13,184 bases of DNA from Planctomycetota bacterium (GTDB lineage Bacteria; Planctomycetota; UBA8108; UBA1146; JAJFFE01), in the NCBI GenBank assembly GCA_020425835.1, contig JAGQRC010000034.1:1-13184 (forward strand), written 5' to 3'. The notes below the pieces were generated by a model. The model saw nothing but the letters and a program-made list of their open reading frames with translations. It was not told where the DNA came from and made no database searches. The translations under genes were made by a program, and so were the position numbers. Below are positions 12,853 to 13,184 of this stretch, piece after piece (within the stretch, counting starts at the first letter, position 1; the number at the start of each line of letters is the position of its first letter).

Positions 12853-13184
12853 TCAAAGCGGCAGCACCAACACCGAAGAGTGGGCCGAGCGAACGACGCG
12901 CTCGGCCACGCTTCCGGCGAGTGCCCGCTTGACCCCTGTCCTCCCATGGGTTCCGAGGATGATCAGATCTCGATCCGCGCTGTGCTCGACGATTTCCTCC
13001 ACCGGGTGACCCGGCTTCGCTCTGCAGGGAACCCCCTCGCCTTCCCCGAGCCGCTTCCCGGTTTCCTCCTCGAGCATCGCCTGCACCTTCTCGAGGTGCT
13101 CGTCCTCGAAACGCTCGGGATCCCGGAGCGGGAAGAGCATGTTCCTGACGATCAACGGGGCGAACGACTCATCGATGACGTAGA
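12853..13184 (-). CDS. Universal stress protein (UspA family), C-terminal part, cut by right window edge
   Basis: The reading frame is open from the right edge to a TGA at 12855-12853. About 109 residues are visible, beginning YVIDESFAPLIV and so lacking the N-terminal first strand. The nucleotide-binding signature G-2x-G-9x-G-S is intact in GTHGRTGVKRALAGSVAE, and the final strand SSVLVLPL is typical of UspA. It therefore looks like an ATP-binding type Usp rather than the non-binding subgroup. Pre-signature text (DRDLIILGTHG) and an earlier helix (EKVQAMLEEETGKRL) follow the usual order. A TTG at 13155 is inside the domain and is not the start. It would work in the cytoplasm, where Usp proteins respond to starvation or oxygen or energy stress. 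It converges with the CBS-domain gene. Confidence 0.9.
   Translation of the reverse strand, partial: YVIDESFAPLIVRNMLFPLRDPERFEDEHLEKVQAMLEEETGKRLGEGEGVPCRAKPGHPVEEIVEHSADRDLIILGTHGRTGVKRALAGSVAERVVRSAHSSVLVLPL

Noticed and set aside
1..13184. CRISPR array, tRNA, rRNA, insertion sequence or attachment site
   Set aside because: No regularly spaced repeats, cloverleaf, rRNA motifs, transposase or terminal inverted repeats were found by eye on either strand.

Overview
The window is GC-rich, chromosomal-type DNA with compact, mostly tightly spaced genes. It contains no rRNA, tRNA, insertion sequence or CRISPR array that I can see. The best lineage clue is the secreted cytochrome c protein at 6582-9605. 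It ends in a paired dockerin-like calcium-loop module (D-x-N-x-D-G-G repeats with flanking cysteines) that is very common in Planctomycetota and related environmental bacteria. With the FG-GAP fragment, the CPBP protease with a large insert and the frequent GTG/TTG starts, this suggests a free-living, probably aquatic or sediment planctomycete-like bacterium. That assignment is inference.

Layout, left to right. (1) The 3' end of an FG-GAP/VCBS-repeat protein on + (1-560). (2) A four-gene minus-strand operon, read right to left: FAD/NAD(P)-dependent oxidoreductase (TTG start at 4744), NosR/NapH-like membrane polyferredoxin (start 3479), CtlX-type citrulline/guanidino hydrolase (start 2011) and a small unknown protein (start 1070). 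Two of its junctions are 4-nt stop/start overlaps and the third gap is 4 nt. (3) A divergent CPBP (CAAX-like) intramembrane protease on + (4999-6492), separated by a strong hairpin from the convergent gene. (4) A 1007-residue exported protein on - (6582-9605) that joins a YVTN-type beta-propeller, a di-haem cytochrome c peroxidase-like module and a calcium-loop tail. (5) A class of genes often linked with stress and energy management: PPK2 polyphosphate kinase (-), a 90-aa unknown protein (+) with its own rho-independent terminator, a VIT1/CCC1-type Fe/Mn transporter (+), a two-CBS-domain protein (+) and a universal stress protein cut by the right edge (-).

How the genes may work together: the oxidoreductase and the membrane iron-sulfur protein look like two halves of an electron-transfer unit (NAD(P)H to flavin to [4Fe-4S] to the membrane). 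Their coupling to a guanidine-modifying hydrolase has no obvious textbook explanation and is the most interesting point of the window. The right third resembles a metal/energy-stress island (polyphosphate, iron, adenylate-sensing CBS, Usp), but its genes have separate transcription signals rather than forming one operon.

Many long open frames lie antisense to the real genes, up to 729 codons. They are a by-product of GC-rich codon use and are not annotated. No stretch longer than about 300 bases lacks a gene; the longest gaps are 10628-10905 and 4745-4998.
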